In this document: positions 4,759-12,091 of the stretch, piece after piece
How positions within the stretch are numbered: the stretch's first letter is position 1
Layout: each line of letters begins with the position of its first letter
Assembly: GCA_003241645.1 (NCBI GenBank)
Contig: QFOX01000034.1
Coordinates: 1 to 21,808 of the forward strand
Reading direction: 5' to 3'
Length of the DNA: 21,808 bases
From: Azospirillum brasilense
GTDB lineage: Bacteria; Pseudomonadota; Alphaproteobacteria; Rickettsiales; UBA3002
Notes under the pieces: generated by a model
Told to the model about the DNA's origin: nothing
The model's database searches: none
The model's input: only the letters and a program-made list of their open reading frames with translations
Position numbers and translations under genes: made by a program

Positions 4759-7527
4759 ATGAGCTACACACATAAAATGCACGCGCTGCCTGCGCAATAC
4801 GACACCGCCGCCACCGAGAAAAAATGGCAGCGCCAGTGGGAAGAGAACAAAACCTACGCGTGGGACGCGACCGTGCCGCGCGCCGATTCCTACGTCATCG
4901 ACACCCCGCCGCCGACCGTGTCGGGCACGCTGCATATGGGCCATGTGTTCAGCTACACGCAGGCCGACATTGTGGCGCGCTACCAGCGCATGAACGGCAA
5001 GAACGTGTTCTACCCCATGGGCTTCGACGATAACGGCCTGCCCACCGAGCGCCTTGTCGAGAAAACCAAGAAGATCCGCGCCACCGACATGAGCCGCGAG
5101 GATTTCATCAACGAATGCCTGAGCGTGAGCGAAGATGCGCGGAAAGAATTCCGCGAACTTTTCACCTCCATCGCCCTGTCGGTGGACTGGGCGCAGGAAT
5201 ACCACACCATTTCCGATAGCTCGCGCCGCCTGAGCCAGCTTTCCTTCCTCGACCTCGTCAATAAGGGCCATGTGTACCGCAAACTGCAGCCCATGCTGTG
5301 GGACCCGGTGGACCAGACCGCCATCGCACAGGCTGAAGTGGTGGACAAGGAGATGCCCAGCACGGCGAACGAGATCATTTTTACGGTTTCTTCTTCTCCT
5401 GTCACCCCGGCGCAGGCCGGGGTCCATGATGGCGGCCGGGAGCAAGCGGAGGTCATCGATTCCCGCCTACGCGGGAATGACAAAGAAACCGTTGATGAGA
5501 AACTCATCATCATGACCACGCGGCCCGAATTACTGCCCGCTTGCGTGGCGCTATTCTTCCACCCCGAAGACGCACGCTACCAGCACCTGAAAGGCAAGAC
5601 CGCCACGGTGCCGCTGTTCGGCTTTGCCGTGCCCATTCTCGAAGACGACACGGTGGAGATGGAAAAAGGCACTGGCCTGATGATGTGCTGCACCTTCGGC
5701 GACGAGGCCGACATTGCCAAGTGGAACAAGCACGACCTGCCCACGCGGGTGATCTTGAACAAATACGGCAAGATGGATTTTGCCTCCATCCGTCATTCCG
5801 CACCAATGCGCGAAGCGCATGCCGATGCGGACTCGGAGCGCAGCGGAGAAAGGCAATCGGAATCTCTAAGCCAATCCATGCGCGCTGTTGCCGAAGGCAA
5901 CGCAACCAAGATGGATTCCAGCTTTCGCTGGAATGACGCACTGTTGGAGCGCCTCCAAAACAAAAAAGCTAGCAATCCGGACCCTAAGAACCCCGGTGCG
6001 CGCGAAATTATTCTCGCCGAGCTGGAGGCCGCAGGCCTGCTGCTTGCCAAAAAACCCATCACCCATGCGGTGAAGACCGCTGAGCGCAGCGGTGCCGTGC
6101 TGGAGCTGATTCCCAGCCACCAATGGTTCGTGCGCGTGACTGACAAGAAAGACCTGCTGAAAGAAAAAGCCGCCGAGTGCGACTGGAAACCGGCATGGAT
6201 GAAGGTGCGCATCGACCAGTGGATCGACGGACTGAACTGGGACTGGTGCATCTCGCGCCAGCGCTATTTCGGCGTGCCGTTCCCGGTGTGGTACAGCAAG
6301 CGCGCGGGCGAAGAAGGCAAAGCCATCTACGCCACCGCCGACCAGCTGCCGGTGAATCCGCTGGTGGACCTGCCCGCCGGCTACAGCCGCGACGAAGTCG
6401 AACCCGATATGGACGTCATGGATACCTGGGCCACCAGCTCCATCTCGCCGCAGCTTTCGGCGCATGGCATCAGCCCTGAACTGTGTGCCGATCCGGCCCG
6501 CTTCAGCGCCCTCTTCCCGGCCGATTTGCGGCCGCAGGCGCACGAGATTATTCGCACCTGGGCTTTCTATACGTTGGTTAAATCAACCCTGCATAACAAC
6601 AGCATTCCGTGGAAGAATCTCATGATCTCCGGCTGGTGCCTGGCTGAGGATAAAACCAAAATGAGCAAGTCGAAAGGCAACGTGGTGACCCCCGTCGCCC
6701 TCATCGAGGAAAAGGGCACCGACGCGGTGCGCTACTGGACCGCGACCTCGCGCCTCGGGCAGGACACCGCGTTTTCGCCGGACCTGCTGAAGATCGGTAA
6801 AAAGCTGGTGGGCAAATTGTGGAACGCCACGCAGTTCGCCGCCATCCATCTGGCGAAGCTGGAGGCACAGCCCCTATCCGCCAAGGCCGATATGGAAGCA
6901 GGCCGCGTGAGTGAGGTGCTGGATCGCTGGATCCTGACGCGCCTTGCGCAAACGGTCGAGAAAGCCAGCAACGCGTTCGCCGCCTATGAATATGCCGACG
7001 CGCTGGATGCGACCAACCAGTTCTTCTGGGCCGATTTCTGCGACAACTACCTCGAGCTCATCAAAAAGCGCGTCTACAACGAAGATGGAAGCTTCACGAG
7101 CGCCCAGCAGCAATCCGCCGTGGTGGCGCTGTATCACTGCCTCAGCACCATCCTGAAACTGTATGCGCCCTTCTGCCCACACGTGACGGAAGAGCTCTAC
7201 AGCCACATCTTCGCCGAGGAATACGCCGCCAAAGGCTCGCTGCACGCACGCGGTCAATGGCCGAGCGTCAGCGCCTTCCAACAGGATAAGGATGCCTTCG
7301 CTGCTGGCGACGCGGCCTTGGAGGTGCTCACCGCCATTCGCAACGCCAAATCCACCGCCAATGTTTCCATCAAATTTCCGGTGGAACAGCTTACCTTAGC
7401 AGCGCGCTACACCGATGCGCATGGCTGGATGGCAGATGTTGCTGGTGCGGGCAATGTGCGCACGTGGAATGCTGGCTCGGACGAGGAAACCACCCTCACC
7501 CTCGCCGCCGAGGCGGATGCCGCCTAA
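4759..7527 (+). CDS. valS: Valyl-tRNA synthetase, archaeal genre, with two repeat-derived inserts
   Basis: Charges tRNA-Val with valine in the cytoplasm. The class I motifs are HMGH (residues 59-62) and KMSKS (634-638). GFDDNGLPTE (about 93-102) replaces the GTDHAGIATQ typical of most bacterial ValRS and marks the archaeal genre found in Rickettsia. The editing domain contains TTRPELLPACVALFFHPEDA and EKGTGLMMCCTFGDE. There is no C-terminal coiled-coil arm, which also fits this genre. Its 922 residues are longer than expected because two palindromic repeats are translated in frame: about residues 215-241 before the editing domain and about 345-393 inside or after it. The core motifs are intact, so the enzyme is probably functional. 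No clear ribosome-binding site precedes ATG 4759; ATG 4777 is an alternative start. Confidence 0.95.
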   Translation: MSYTHKMHALPAQYDTAATEKKWQRQWEENKTYAWDATVPRADSYVIDTPPPTVSGTLHMGHVFSYTQADIVARYQRMNGKNVFYPMGFDDNGLPTERLVEKTKKIRATDMSREDFINECLSVSEDARKEFRELFTSIALSVDWAQEYHTISDSSRRLSQLSFLDLVNKGHVYRKLQPMLWDPVDQTAIAQAEVVDKEMPSTANEIIFTVSSSPVTPAQAGVHDGGREQAEVIDSRLRGNDKETVDEKLIIMTTRPELLPACVALFFHPEDARYQHLKGKTATVPLFGFAVPILEDDTVEMEKGTGLMMCCTFGDEADIAKWNKHDLPTRVILNKYGKMDFASIRHSAPMREAHADADSERSGERQSESLSQSMRAVAEGNATKMDSSFRWNDALLERLQNKKASNPDPKNPGAREIILAELEAAGLLLAKKPITHAVKTAERSGAVLELIPSHQWFVRVTDKKDLLKEKAAECDWKPAWMKVRIDQWIDGLNWDWCISRQRYFGVPFPVWYSKRAGEEGKAIYATADQLPVNPLVDLPAGYSRDEVEPDMDVMDTWATSSISPQLSAHGISPELCADPARFSALFPADLRPQAHEIIRTWAFYTLVKSTLHNNSIPWKNLMISGWCLAEDKTKMSKSKGNVVTPVALIEEKGTDAVRYWTATSRLGQDTAFSPDLLKIGKKLVGKLWNATQFAAIHLAKLEAQPLSAKADMEAGRVSEVLDRWILTRLAQTVEKASNAFAAYEYADALDATNQFFWADFCDNYLELIKKRVYNEDGSFTSAQQQSAVVALYHCLSTILKLYAPFCPHVTEELYSHIFAEEYAAKGSLHARGQWPSVSAFQQDKDAFAAGDAALEVLTAIRNAKSTANVSIKFPVEQLTLAARYTDAHGWMADVAGAGNVRTWNAGSDEETTLTLAAEADAA
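5401..5481 (+). repeat. Palindromic repeat element 1 inside valS
   Basis: An 81-base (27-codon) unit bounded by gtca and tgac. It holds two hairpins: accccggc-gcag-gccggggt (5404-5423) and attcccgc-ctac-gcgggaat (5459-5478), each with 8-base arms and a 4-base loop. It translates as VTPAQAGVH to DSRLRGND, a peptide typical of dispersed GTCATTCCC-type repeats. It is inserted between the catalytic core and the editing domain without breaking the frame. Confidence 0.85.
5792..5937 (+). repeat. Palindromic repeat element 2 inside valS
   Basis: It starts gtcattcc (5792) and ends ggaatgac (5937). The right end is the hairpin attccagc-tttc-gctggaat (5915-5934), the same layout as the right end of element 1, and it is read in the same frame (DSSFRWND here, DSRLRGND there). 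Inner hairpins are atgcgc-gaa-gcgcat and gttgcc-gaa-ggcaac. The decamer aagatggatt occurs at 5770-5779 and again at 5908-5917, exactly 138 bases (46 codons) apart, which could be a footprint of the insertion. The translated insert is rich in A, E, S and R and probably disordered. Confidence 0.75.
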
Positions 7528-7528
7528 C

Positions 7529-7557
7529 TTGCATAGCGACACATTCTGTTTTACTAT
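7529..7557 (+). promoter_or_regulatory. Weak candidate promoter of pseudopilin 2
   Basis: TTGCAT (7529-7534) and TACTAT (7552-7557) with a 17-base spacer lie in the 52-base gap after valS. Matches to consensus are partial (three and four of six), so read-through from valS is an equally good source of transcription. Confidence 0.25.
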
Positions 7558-7579
7558 AAACAGCGAAAGAGGAGTCTTG

Positions 7580-8362
7580 GTGCGTCGCGGGTTTTCGCTG
7601 GTTGAACTTTCCATCGTGCTGGTCATTCTCGGCCTGCTCACGGGCGGCATCCTTGGCGGTCAGGCCCTCATCCGCGCGGCGGAACTGCGCGCCGTGACGA
7701 CCGAGCGCGACCGCTACGTCACCGCTATGTCCACCTTCCGCGACAAATACTTCGCCCTGCCCGGCGACTTTACCATGGCCACGAAATTCTGGGGCGATCA
7801 GGCAAGCGGCACCGCCGCGTGCGCCGATGCCGCCGTGGCGGATGGCACCCCCGGCACCTGCAATGGCGATGGCAACGGCAATGTCGGCACATCTGGCTCC
7901 GGCAACCCCGAAGCGTTGCGTGCATGGCAGCATCTGCAAATGGCGGGGCTGGTGGAAGGCACCTATACGGGCTACACCAATGGCGGCTCAACCCCTGTGG
8001 TGCCGAGCATCAACGCCCCGAAAAGCAAACTTGGTCAGGCCGGGTGGGGCATTTATTACCGCGGCGGCACCAATAACTGGGTCTGGCAGCAATCCGGTAA
8101 TTTTCTGCAAGTGGGCGCAAGTGACGTGAATGGCCTGTTCGGCGGCACCTTGAACCCGACCGATGCATGGAACATCGACACCAAAACGGATGACGGCATT
8201 CCCGTCACCGGCTCGTTGCTTGCGGCGGCTCCCACCACGCAAGCCTGCGTCACCCCGGCTCCTGCTGCGGGCGCATACACGGATTTACCCGCCAACCGCA
8301 CCTATGACCTGACGCAGACAAGCACCACGCTCTGCGCACTCTATTTCAAACTGGCGTTATAA
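7580..8362 (+). CDS. Prepilin-like (type IV pilin/pseudopilin family) protein 2
   Basis: A 260-residue protein with a very short leader, MRRG, followed by FSLVELSIVLVILGLLTGGI, the prepilin peptidase site and membrane helix. Downstream are RAAELRAV, FRDKYFALPGDFTMATKFW, a Cys pair around an NGDGNGN acidic loop, LQMAGLVEGTYTG, AWNIDTKTDDGIPVTG and a last Cys pair near the C-terminus. GTG 7580 is chosen because AGAGGAG (7568-7574) lies five bases upstream; TTG 7577 would be too close, and the longer open frame overlaps valS. It parallels pseudopilin 1 along its full length, but their codons differ, so the duplication is old. It is an inner-membrane protein, probably a minor pilin or secretion pseudopilin acting with machinery encoded elsewhere. 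Confidence 0.88.
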   Translation: MRRGFSLVELSIVLVILGLLTGGILGGQALIRAAELRAVTTERDRYVTAMSTFRDKYFALPGDFTMATKFWGDQASGTAACADAAVADGTPGTCNGDGNGNVGTSGSGNPEALRAWQHLQMAGLVEGTYTGYTNGGSTPVVPSINAPKSKLGQAGWGIYYRGGTNNWVWQQSGNFLQVGASDVNGLFGGTLNPTDAWNIDTKTDDGIPVTGSLLAAAPTTQACVTPAPAAGAYTDLPANRTYDLTQTSTTLCALYFKLAL

Positions 8363-8369
8363 AAAAAGA

Positions 8370-8389
8370 GGCACCCGTTGCCGGGTGCC
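8370..8389 (-). terminator. Hairpin after pseudopilin 2; best fits a minus-strand terminator
   Basis: A perfect 8+4+8 inverted repeat, ggcacccg-ttgc-cgggtgcc, starts eight bases after the pseudopilin stop. The run of seven A (8362-8368) on its left is a T run only for minus-strand transcripts; no T run follows on the + strand. It may still stop or protect the + strand mRNA. Confidence 0.5.
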
Positions 8390-8501
8390 CAAGTGCTCTC
8401 CTCGCACAGAAGAAACTCATTTCAGAGCGCTTTGCGCTAATTCCAAGTGATAATCACACTATATCAAAGACCAATCGTTAACGGTGTGACGGTTTTGTTA
8501 A

Positions 8502-8551
8502 GATTTGAACCAGTTTTTGTGCCAGAGAAGGCACAAAAACTGGGTCAAATC
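8502..8551. repeat. 50-base near-perfect palindrome upstream of hfq
   Basis: The arms gatttga-a-ccagtttttgtgcc (8502-8523) and ggcacaaaaactgg-g-tcaaatc (8530-8551) pair over 21 of 22 positions around the loop agagaa. No T run follows. It could be a bidirectional RNA hairpin, a miniature repeat, or a large operator. Its length and near perfection are unlike normal spacer sequence. Confidence 0.7.
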
Positions 8552-8571
8552 ATGGGAGGCTTGGCGATGGC

Positions 8572-8591
8572 ACGCGGGCTTTAGCCCGTGT
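8572..8591. repeat. Hairpin upstream of hfq
   Basis: The inverted repeat acgcgggc-ttta-gcccgtgt can form an 8-base stem in RNA with one G-U pair. It lies 20 bases after the 50-base palindrome, so the two may form one structured unit. No function can be assigned. Confidence 0.45.
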
Positions 8592-8727
8592 TGCACGAGC
8601 CTTAGCCGGACATGCAGTTGATCTACCAAAACACTTGCCAGCCCTGTCGTAAGTTATTACTACTTGGGTGATTTTGGCGCAGGCCGGATCGCTTTAAAAA
8701 CAAATGAACCCCATCAAGAGGCAACAC

Positions 8728-9006
8728 ATGGCAAGCGAAAAAAGCCAGAACATCCAAGATGTTTTCCTGAACACCCTGCGCAAAGAAAAAGTGCCGGTCA
8801 CGATCTTCCTGACCTCCGGCGTGAAACTGCAAGGCAACATCTCCGGCTTCGATAATTTCTGCGTGGTGCTGCGCCGCAGCCCGCAGGTGCAACTCGTTTA
8901 CAAACATGCCATCGCCACGGTGGTGCCTGCCACCAACATCAGCCTCTACAAAGGCGAAGATGATGGCGACGCTGGCGACACCGCTGCTGAAGCACCCCAA
9001 GCGTAA
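8728..9006 (+). CDS. hfq: RNA chaperone Hfq
   Basis: A 92-residue Sm-like protein that forms a hexameric ring and pairs small RNAs with mRNAs. Sm1 is seen as QNIQDVFLNTLRKEKVPVTI through VKLQGNISGFDNFCVVL, and Sm2 as VQLVYKHAIATVVPA with the hallmark YKHA. RKEK gives the basic rim patch. The C-terminus is short and acidic (EDDGDAGDTAAEAPQA). ATG 8728 is chosen because AAGAGG (8716-8721) lies six bases before it; the upstream ATG 8704 lacks such a site. Its stop is directly followed by the hflX start, an arrangement conserved in many proteobacteria. Confidence 0.95.
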   Translation: MASEKSQNIQDVFLNTLRKEKVPVTIFLTSGVKLQGNISGFDNFCVVLRRSPQVQLVYKHAIATVVPATNISLYKGEDDGDAGDTAAEAPQA

Positions 9007-10266
9007 GTGACTGCCCGTACCCTTGTCCTGCATCCCGTGCTGGCCAGCAAGGCCAGCGCTGAACGTTCGCTGCATGCCGCGCTTGAAGAAGCCGTAGGGC
9101 TTGCCGCCGCCATCGCGCTCGATGTGGTGCATGCGGGCGTTGCACGGCTGCAGCGCATTGTACCCGCAACCTACATTGGCAAAGGCAAACTCGAGGAACT
9201 TGTCGCACTGGTCGAGGCGGAAGAAATCACCCTCGCCGTCATCGATTGCGCGCTGACGCCCGTGCAGCAGCGCAACCTGGAAAAAGGCCTCGGCTGCAAG
9301 GTCATTGACCGCACGGCGCTTATTCTGGAAATTTTTGGCGCCCGAGCGCGCACGGCCGAGGGCAAACTGCAGGTCGAGCTTGCCTCGCTCACCTACCAGA
9401 AATCGCGCCTCGTGCGCAGCTGGACGCACCTTGAGCGCCAGCGCGGCGGCTTCGGCTTCCTTGGGGGGCCCGGCGAATCGCAGATCGAACTGGATCGCCG
9501 CATGATCGGCGACCGCATCATCAAGATCAAGAACCAGCTGGCCAACGTGGTGCGCACGCGCGAGCTGCACCGCGCCACCCGGCGCGAGGTGCCATACCCG
9601 CTGGTCGCGCTGGTGGGCTACACCAACGCCGGCAAATCCACGCTGTTCAACCGCCTCACCAAGGCCGACGTGATGGCGCAGGACATGCTTTTCGCCACGC
9701 TGGACCCCACCATCCGCGGCTGCACGCTGCCGGGTGGCATGAAGGTCATGCTGTCGGACACGGTAGGGTTCATCAGCAACCTGCCCACCGAACTCATCGC
9801 CGCGTTCCGGGCCACGCTGGAAGAAGTGCTGAATGCCGACCTGCTGCTGCATGTGCGCGACATCGCGCACGAGGATAGCGAGGCGCAGCGCACCGATGTG
9901 CTGGGCGTGCTGAAAGAGCTGTTCGGGCGTGACCACGCGCTCGATCACCTCATCGAGGTGCACAACAAGATCGACCTGCTGCCCGAGGGGTTCGTTGCCC
10001 CCTATCCGGGCGACGTGCAGACCATTGGTGTATCGGCCGTCACCGGCGAAGGCGTGCCGGATCTACTGGCCATCATTGAAGAAGCCCTCAGCCGCCAGTT
10101 GATGGACGAGCAGCACTACACCGTGCTGCATACCGATGGGCGCGCCATGGCGTGGCTGCATGCGAATGCGCAAGTGCTGGAACGCAAGGACATGGAAGAA
10201 CATGCGGTGTTCAAGGTGCTGATCACGCCCGCGAACCACGCGCGCTATACGCGACAGTTCGGCTAG
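9007..10266 (+). CDS. hflX: Ribosome-associated GTPase HflX
   Basis: A 419-residue GTPase that in other bacteria splits stalled or stress-damaged ribosomes. The N-terminal HflX domain contains ATYIGKGKLEEL and IDCALTPVQQRNLE, with a helical linker containing FGFLGGPGESQIELDRR. GTP-binding motifs are GYTNAGKST (204-212), DTVG (251-254) and NKID (320-323). Length is normal for the family. The start is GTG 9007, directly after the hfq stop, so translation is probably coupled. The stop overlaps that of the convergent gene in a shared CTAG (10263-10266). The C-terminus looks complete, so the neighbouring phage-like region has not disrupted it. Confidence 0.95.
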   Translation: MTARTLVLHPVLASKASAERSLHAALEEAVGLAAAIALDVVHAGVARLQRIVPATYIGKGKLEELVALVEAEEITLAVIDCALTPVQQRNLEKGLGCKVIDRTALILEIFGARARTAEGKLQVELASLTYQKSRLVRSWTHLERQRGGFGFLGGPGESQIELDRRMIGDRIIKIKNQLANVVRTRELHRATRREVPYPLVALVGYTNAGKSTLFNRLTKADVMAQDMLFATLDPTIRGCTLPGGMKVMLSDTVGFISNLPTELIAAFRATLEEVLNADLLLHVRDIAHEDSEAQRTDVLGVLKELFGRDHALDHLIEVHNKIDLLPEGFVAPYPGDVQTIGVSAVTGEGVPDLLAIIEEALSRQLMDEQHYTVLHTDGRAMAWLHANAQVLERKDMEEHAVFKVLITPANHARYTRQFG

Positions 10267-10826
10267 AACGCCGCCATGCGTCCGCGCGTTTGCTGCACGC
10301 CCACATAGGCAAGCCCAGCGGCGAACGCGGCGCTAAGCACGGCCATGCCCACCTGCGACCATTGGGTCTGCGAAACGCCTTGCTCGTCGGTCGTGCGGGC
10401 CTGTTTGGCGTGGCTGTAGACGCTGAATAAACTGGTGGCCGCGGCGATCAGGCTCACACCACCGAGGATCTTCTGTTCCGCCGAAACGGTCGGGCGGTCC
10501 AGCTTCAGGCTGTGCGATACTTGCTTTTGTTTCCCGGCAAGCGTGCCCAGTTCTGCCCACTGGCTTTTGGGCCCCGCCACGAATTCAGAAATTTTAGTGG
10601 CACCATTCACCTGCTTGAATACATGATCGGCAAGGGCGCTGCCCTGCTCAGGCGCAAGGCCGCGCTTGAATGCATCAATGGTGGCTTCGCTTAACAGCAC
10701 CGGATCAAGCCCCTTGAAGCGATCCTGCCCGATGATATGGCGTTCAAAATAATTGGTCAGCGCGTGCACGGGCTCCATCGCCTCATGCTGGAGGGTCGCC
10801 GCAAAGATCTCTGTCGGCTTGCTCAC
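10263..10826 (-). CDS. Unknown membrane-associated protein, 187 residues
   Basis: Not recognised. The first 110 residues are predicted soluble and helical (HALTNYFERHIIGQDRFKGL, LLSEATIDAFKRGLAP), followed by two hydrophobic helices (about 119-138 and 158-176) separated by a polar loop with TTDEQGVSQTQ. The end RGRMAAF resembles the end GGRAF of the neighbouring 245-residue protein. Start GTG 10826 has AGGA seven bases upstream, and lies nine bases after the stop of that neighbour, so the two form an operon. The stop is shared with hflX on the other strand (CTAG). No signal peptide is seen. It could be a phage cargo gene, an effector or a membrane-acting protein; none is supported further. 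Confidence 0.65.
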   Translation of the reverse strand: MSKPTEIFAATLQHEAMEPVHALTNYFERHIIGQDRFKGLDPVLLSEATIDAFKRGLAPEQGSALADHVFKQVNGATKISEFVAGPKSQWAELGTLAGKQKQVSHSLKLDRPTVSAEQKILGGVSLIAAATSLFSVYSHAKQARTTDEQGVSQTQWSQVGMAVLSAAFAAGLAYVGVQQTRGRMAAF

Positions 10827-10835
10827 GCGCAGTTC

Positions 10836-11573
10836 CTAGAAGGCACGGCCGCCGGCAATGGCAAGGCCCATGCCGCTGGCACCCAGTGCACCTTCGCCAA
10901 GGCGAGCCACGAAGCTACGGTCCTCGCCCTCTTTGGTTTTGCTGCGGAAGGCATCCAGCACCAGTGCGCCACCAGCGGCTACGCCTGCAACGCGGCCAAA
11001 GGCCGTTGCTTTATTGGATTTGAAATCTTTCACCTCGGCGAAGGATTTCTTCGCCGCAGCGCCAAAGCCGTTTACGTTCAGGCGGCCAAGCACCGGCGAT
11101 GCAGCCTTTTTCGTGATGGCGCCCGCTTTCGATTCGGCTTCCTTGAAGGCTTTGGTCAGGTTCTCGCTCACCTGCGGCAGCGCGTTGCCTTTGATCTCTT
11201 TGGTGCCGCGCAGGGTTTCTTTCAGCGTACCTTCGGCGGTGTCGAACGCTTTGCTCGCCGTATCCAGCGCGTCTTTGCCTTCTTTACCGGGCACTTTCTG
11301 TTCCCAGCGGCCATTCTCGAAATTCCCGGCAGCTTTCAGCTTTTCCAATGCTTCGGATGCCTGCGAGCGCAGGTTGCCAAGCAATGCTTTATCCGCTTCG
11401 GATGCCTGCTCCAGCGCCGTGCGATACTGCTGCACGGTTTCGCTCGCCGCGCCATGCGCTGCCTTGATGCCGTCTTTCGGAGTGGTGAATTGCTTCTCTG
11501 CGGGCAGGTCGCCATGCAGGCCCAGTTTTTCGCCGATACGATCGAACTGATGGAACTCGTTATACTCGCTCAT
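10836..11573 (-). CDS. Unknown helical protein with hydrophobic C-terminus, 245 residues
   Basis: Not recognised. ATG 11573 is chosen because AAGGAG lies six bases before it; the longer frame to 11645 would run into the endolysin gene. Residues 30-160 are long Ala-, Lys- and Glu-rich amphipathic helices (TVQQYRTALEQASEADKALL, ASEALEKLKAA, NLTKAFKEAESKAGAI), likely coiled coil. The C-terminus has two glycine- and alanine-rich hydrophobic stretches (about 192-208 and 228-243) around SKTKEGEDRS. This layout, hydrophobic-charged-hydrophobic ending in AF, is repeated in the next gene. It follows the endolysin gene after about 70 bases. It might be a virion, lysis-associated or secreted protein. 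Confidence 0.7.
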   Translation of the reverse strand: MSEYNEFHQFDRIGEKLGLHGDLPAEKQFTTPKDGIKAAHGAASETVQQYRTALEQASEADKALLGNLRSQASEALEKLKAAGNFENGRWEQKVPGKEGKDALDTASKAFDTAEGTLKETLRGTKEIKGNALPQVSENLTKAFKEAESKAGAITKKAASPVLGRLNVNGFGAAAKKSFAEVKDFKSNKATAFGRVAGVAAGGALVLDAFRSKTKEGEDRSFVARLGEGALGASGMGLAIAGGRAF

Positions 11574-11641
11574 GCGCCACTCCTTGGGCAAATTTACTAC
11601 CCTGACTGTAGCAAATTCCACCCCACGCGTATGTGACAGTT

Positions 11642-12091
11642 TCATGAAAACTCATGCCAGCTTTTCCCCATAAAATGCAGGGATTCTGCCGATCTTCGCC
11701 GTATCAGGCCGGGCAGTTTCCGCCCCTTGGCGTAGACCCAGCGCTGCAGTTGATAGGGCACTTCCTCATCCTCCCCGGCAAGCAGGCGCTGGCGCAGGGC
11801 CGAGCGCTCTAACGCGCCCACGCCCACATTGAACGTGAAGCTTACCAGCGCATCGAACTGCCATGGCTGCAGCGCGCGGGGCACCAGCCGGGCCACGGCA
11901 TGGGCGGCCAGCGCCACATCGTCACGCAGCCATTGTTCCGCTTGTGCGGGGGTGATGCACCCGCGTGGCTCGCCCGCCAGCAGCACATGGCCATAGCCCA
12001 CGGTCAGCAATCCTGCAGGGCAGCGGTAGGGGCACAGCGCTACCCCTTCGAAATGCCTGATCAGCGCGAGTCCGTCTTCACTGGTGCGCAT
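11642..12091 (-). CDS. Phage endolysin, GH24 (T4-type) lysozyme
   Basis: A 149-residue enzyme that cleaves the glycan chains of peptidoglycan. It opens DGLALIRHFEGVALCPYRCP and continues AGLLTVGYGH, placing the catalytic glutamate at residue 15, a cysteine at 24 and a threonine at 30: E-x8-C-x5-T, where T4 lysozyme has aspartate in the middle. Cysteine is an accepted variant in phage enzymes of this type. DALVSFTFNVG (about 86-96) is the second family block. There is no signal peptide or anchor, so it needs the holin to reach the wall. ATG 12091 overlaps the holin stop (TGATG), implying coupled translation; the longer frame only overlaps the holin gene. Confidence 0.92.
   Translation of the reverse strand: MRTSEDGLALIRHFEGVALCPYRCPAGLLTVGYGHVLLAGEPRGCITPAQAEQWLRDDVALAAHAVARLVPRALQPWQFDALVSFTFNVGVGALERSALRQRLLAGEDEEVPYQLQRWVYAKGRKLPGLIRRRSAESLHFMGKSWHEFS

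Larger units (their letters stand above)
8363..8727. other. Intergenic region with three hairpins upstream of hfq
   Basis: 365 bases without a convincing gene. It contains hairpins at 8370-8389, 8502-8551 and 8572-8591. A TTGCCA at 8635-8640 with a poor TACTAC 17 bases further may be an hfq promoter, but I am not confident. The long leader and hairpins could allow regulation of hfq, which is self-regulated in some bacteria. I could not recognise a known small RNA here. Confidence 0.55.

Noticed and set aside
4294..5445. 383-codon open frame on the minus strand
   Set aside because: Antisense to the ankyrin gene and the start of valS. The product is histidine-, arginine- and glycine-rich with no recognisable domain.
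8370..8389. Classical + strand terminator for pseudopilin 2
   Set aside because: The hairpin is perfect but has no T run on the + strand; the A run on its left suits only minus-strand transcription, so it is listed with that orientation and modest confidence.
8623..9963. 446-codon open frame on the minus strand
   Set aside because: It is antisense to hfq and hflX, whose motifs are unambiguous; its composition is that of a reverse-frame shadow.
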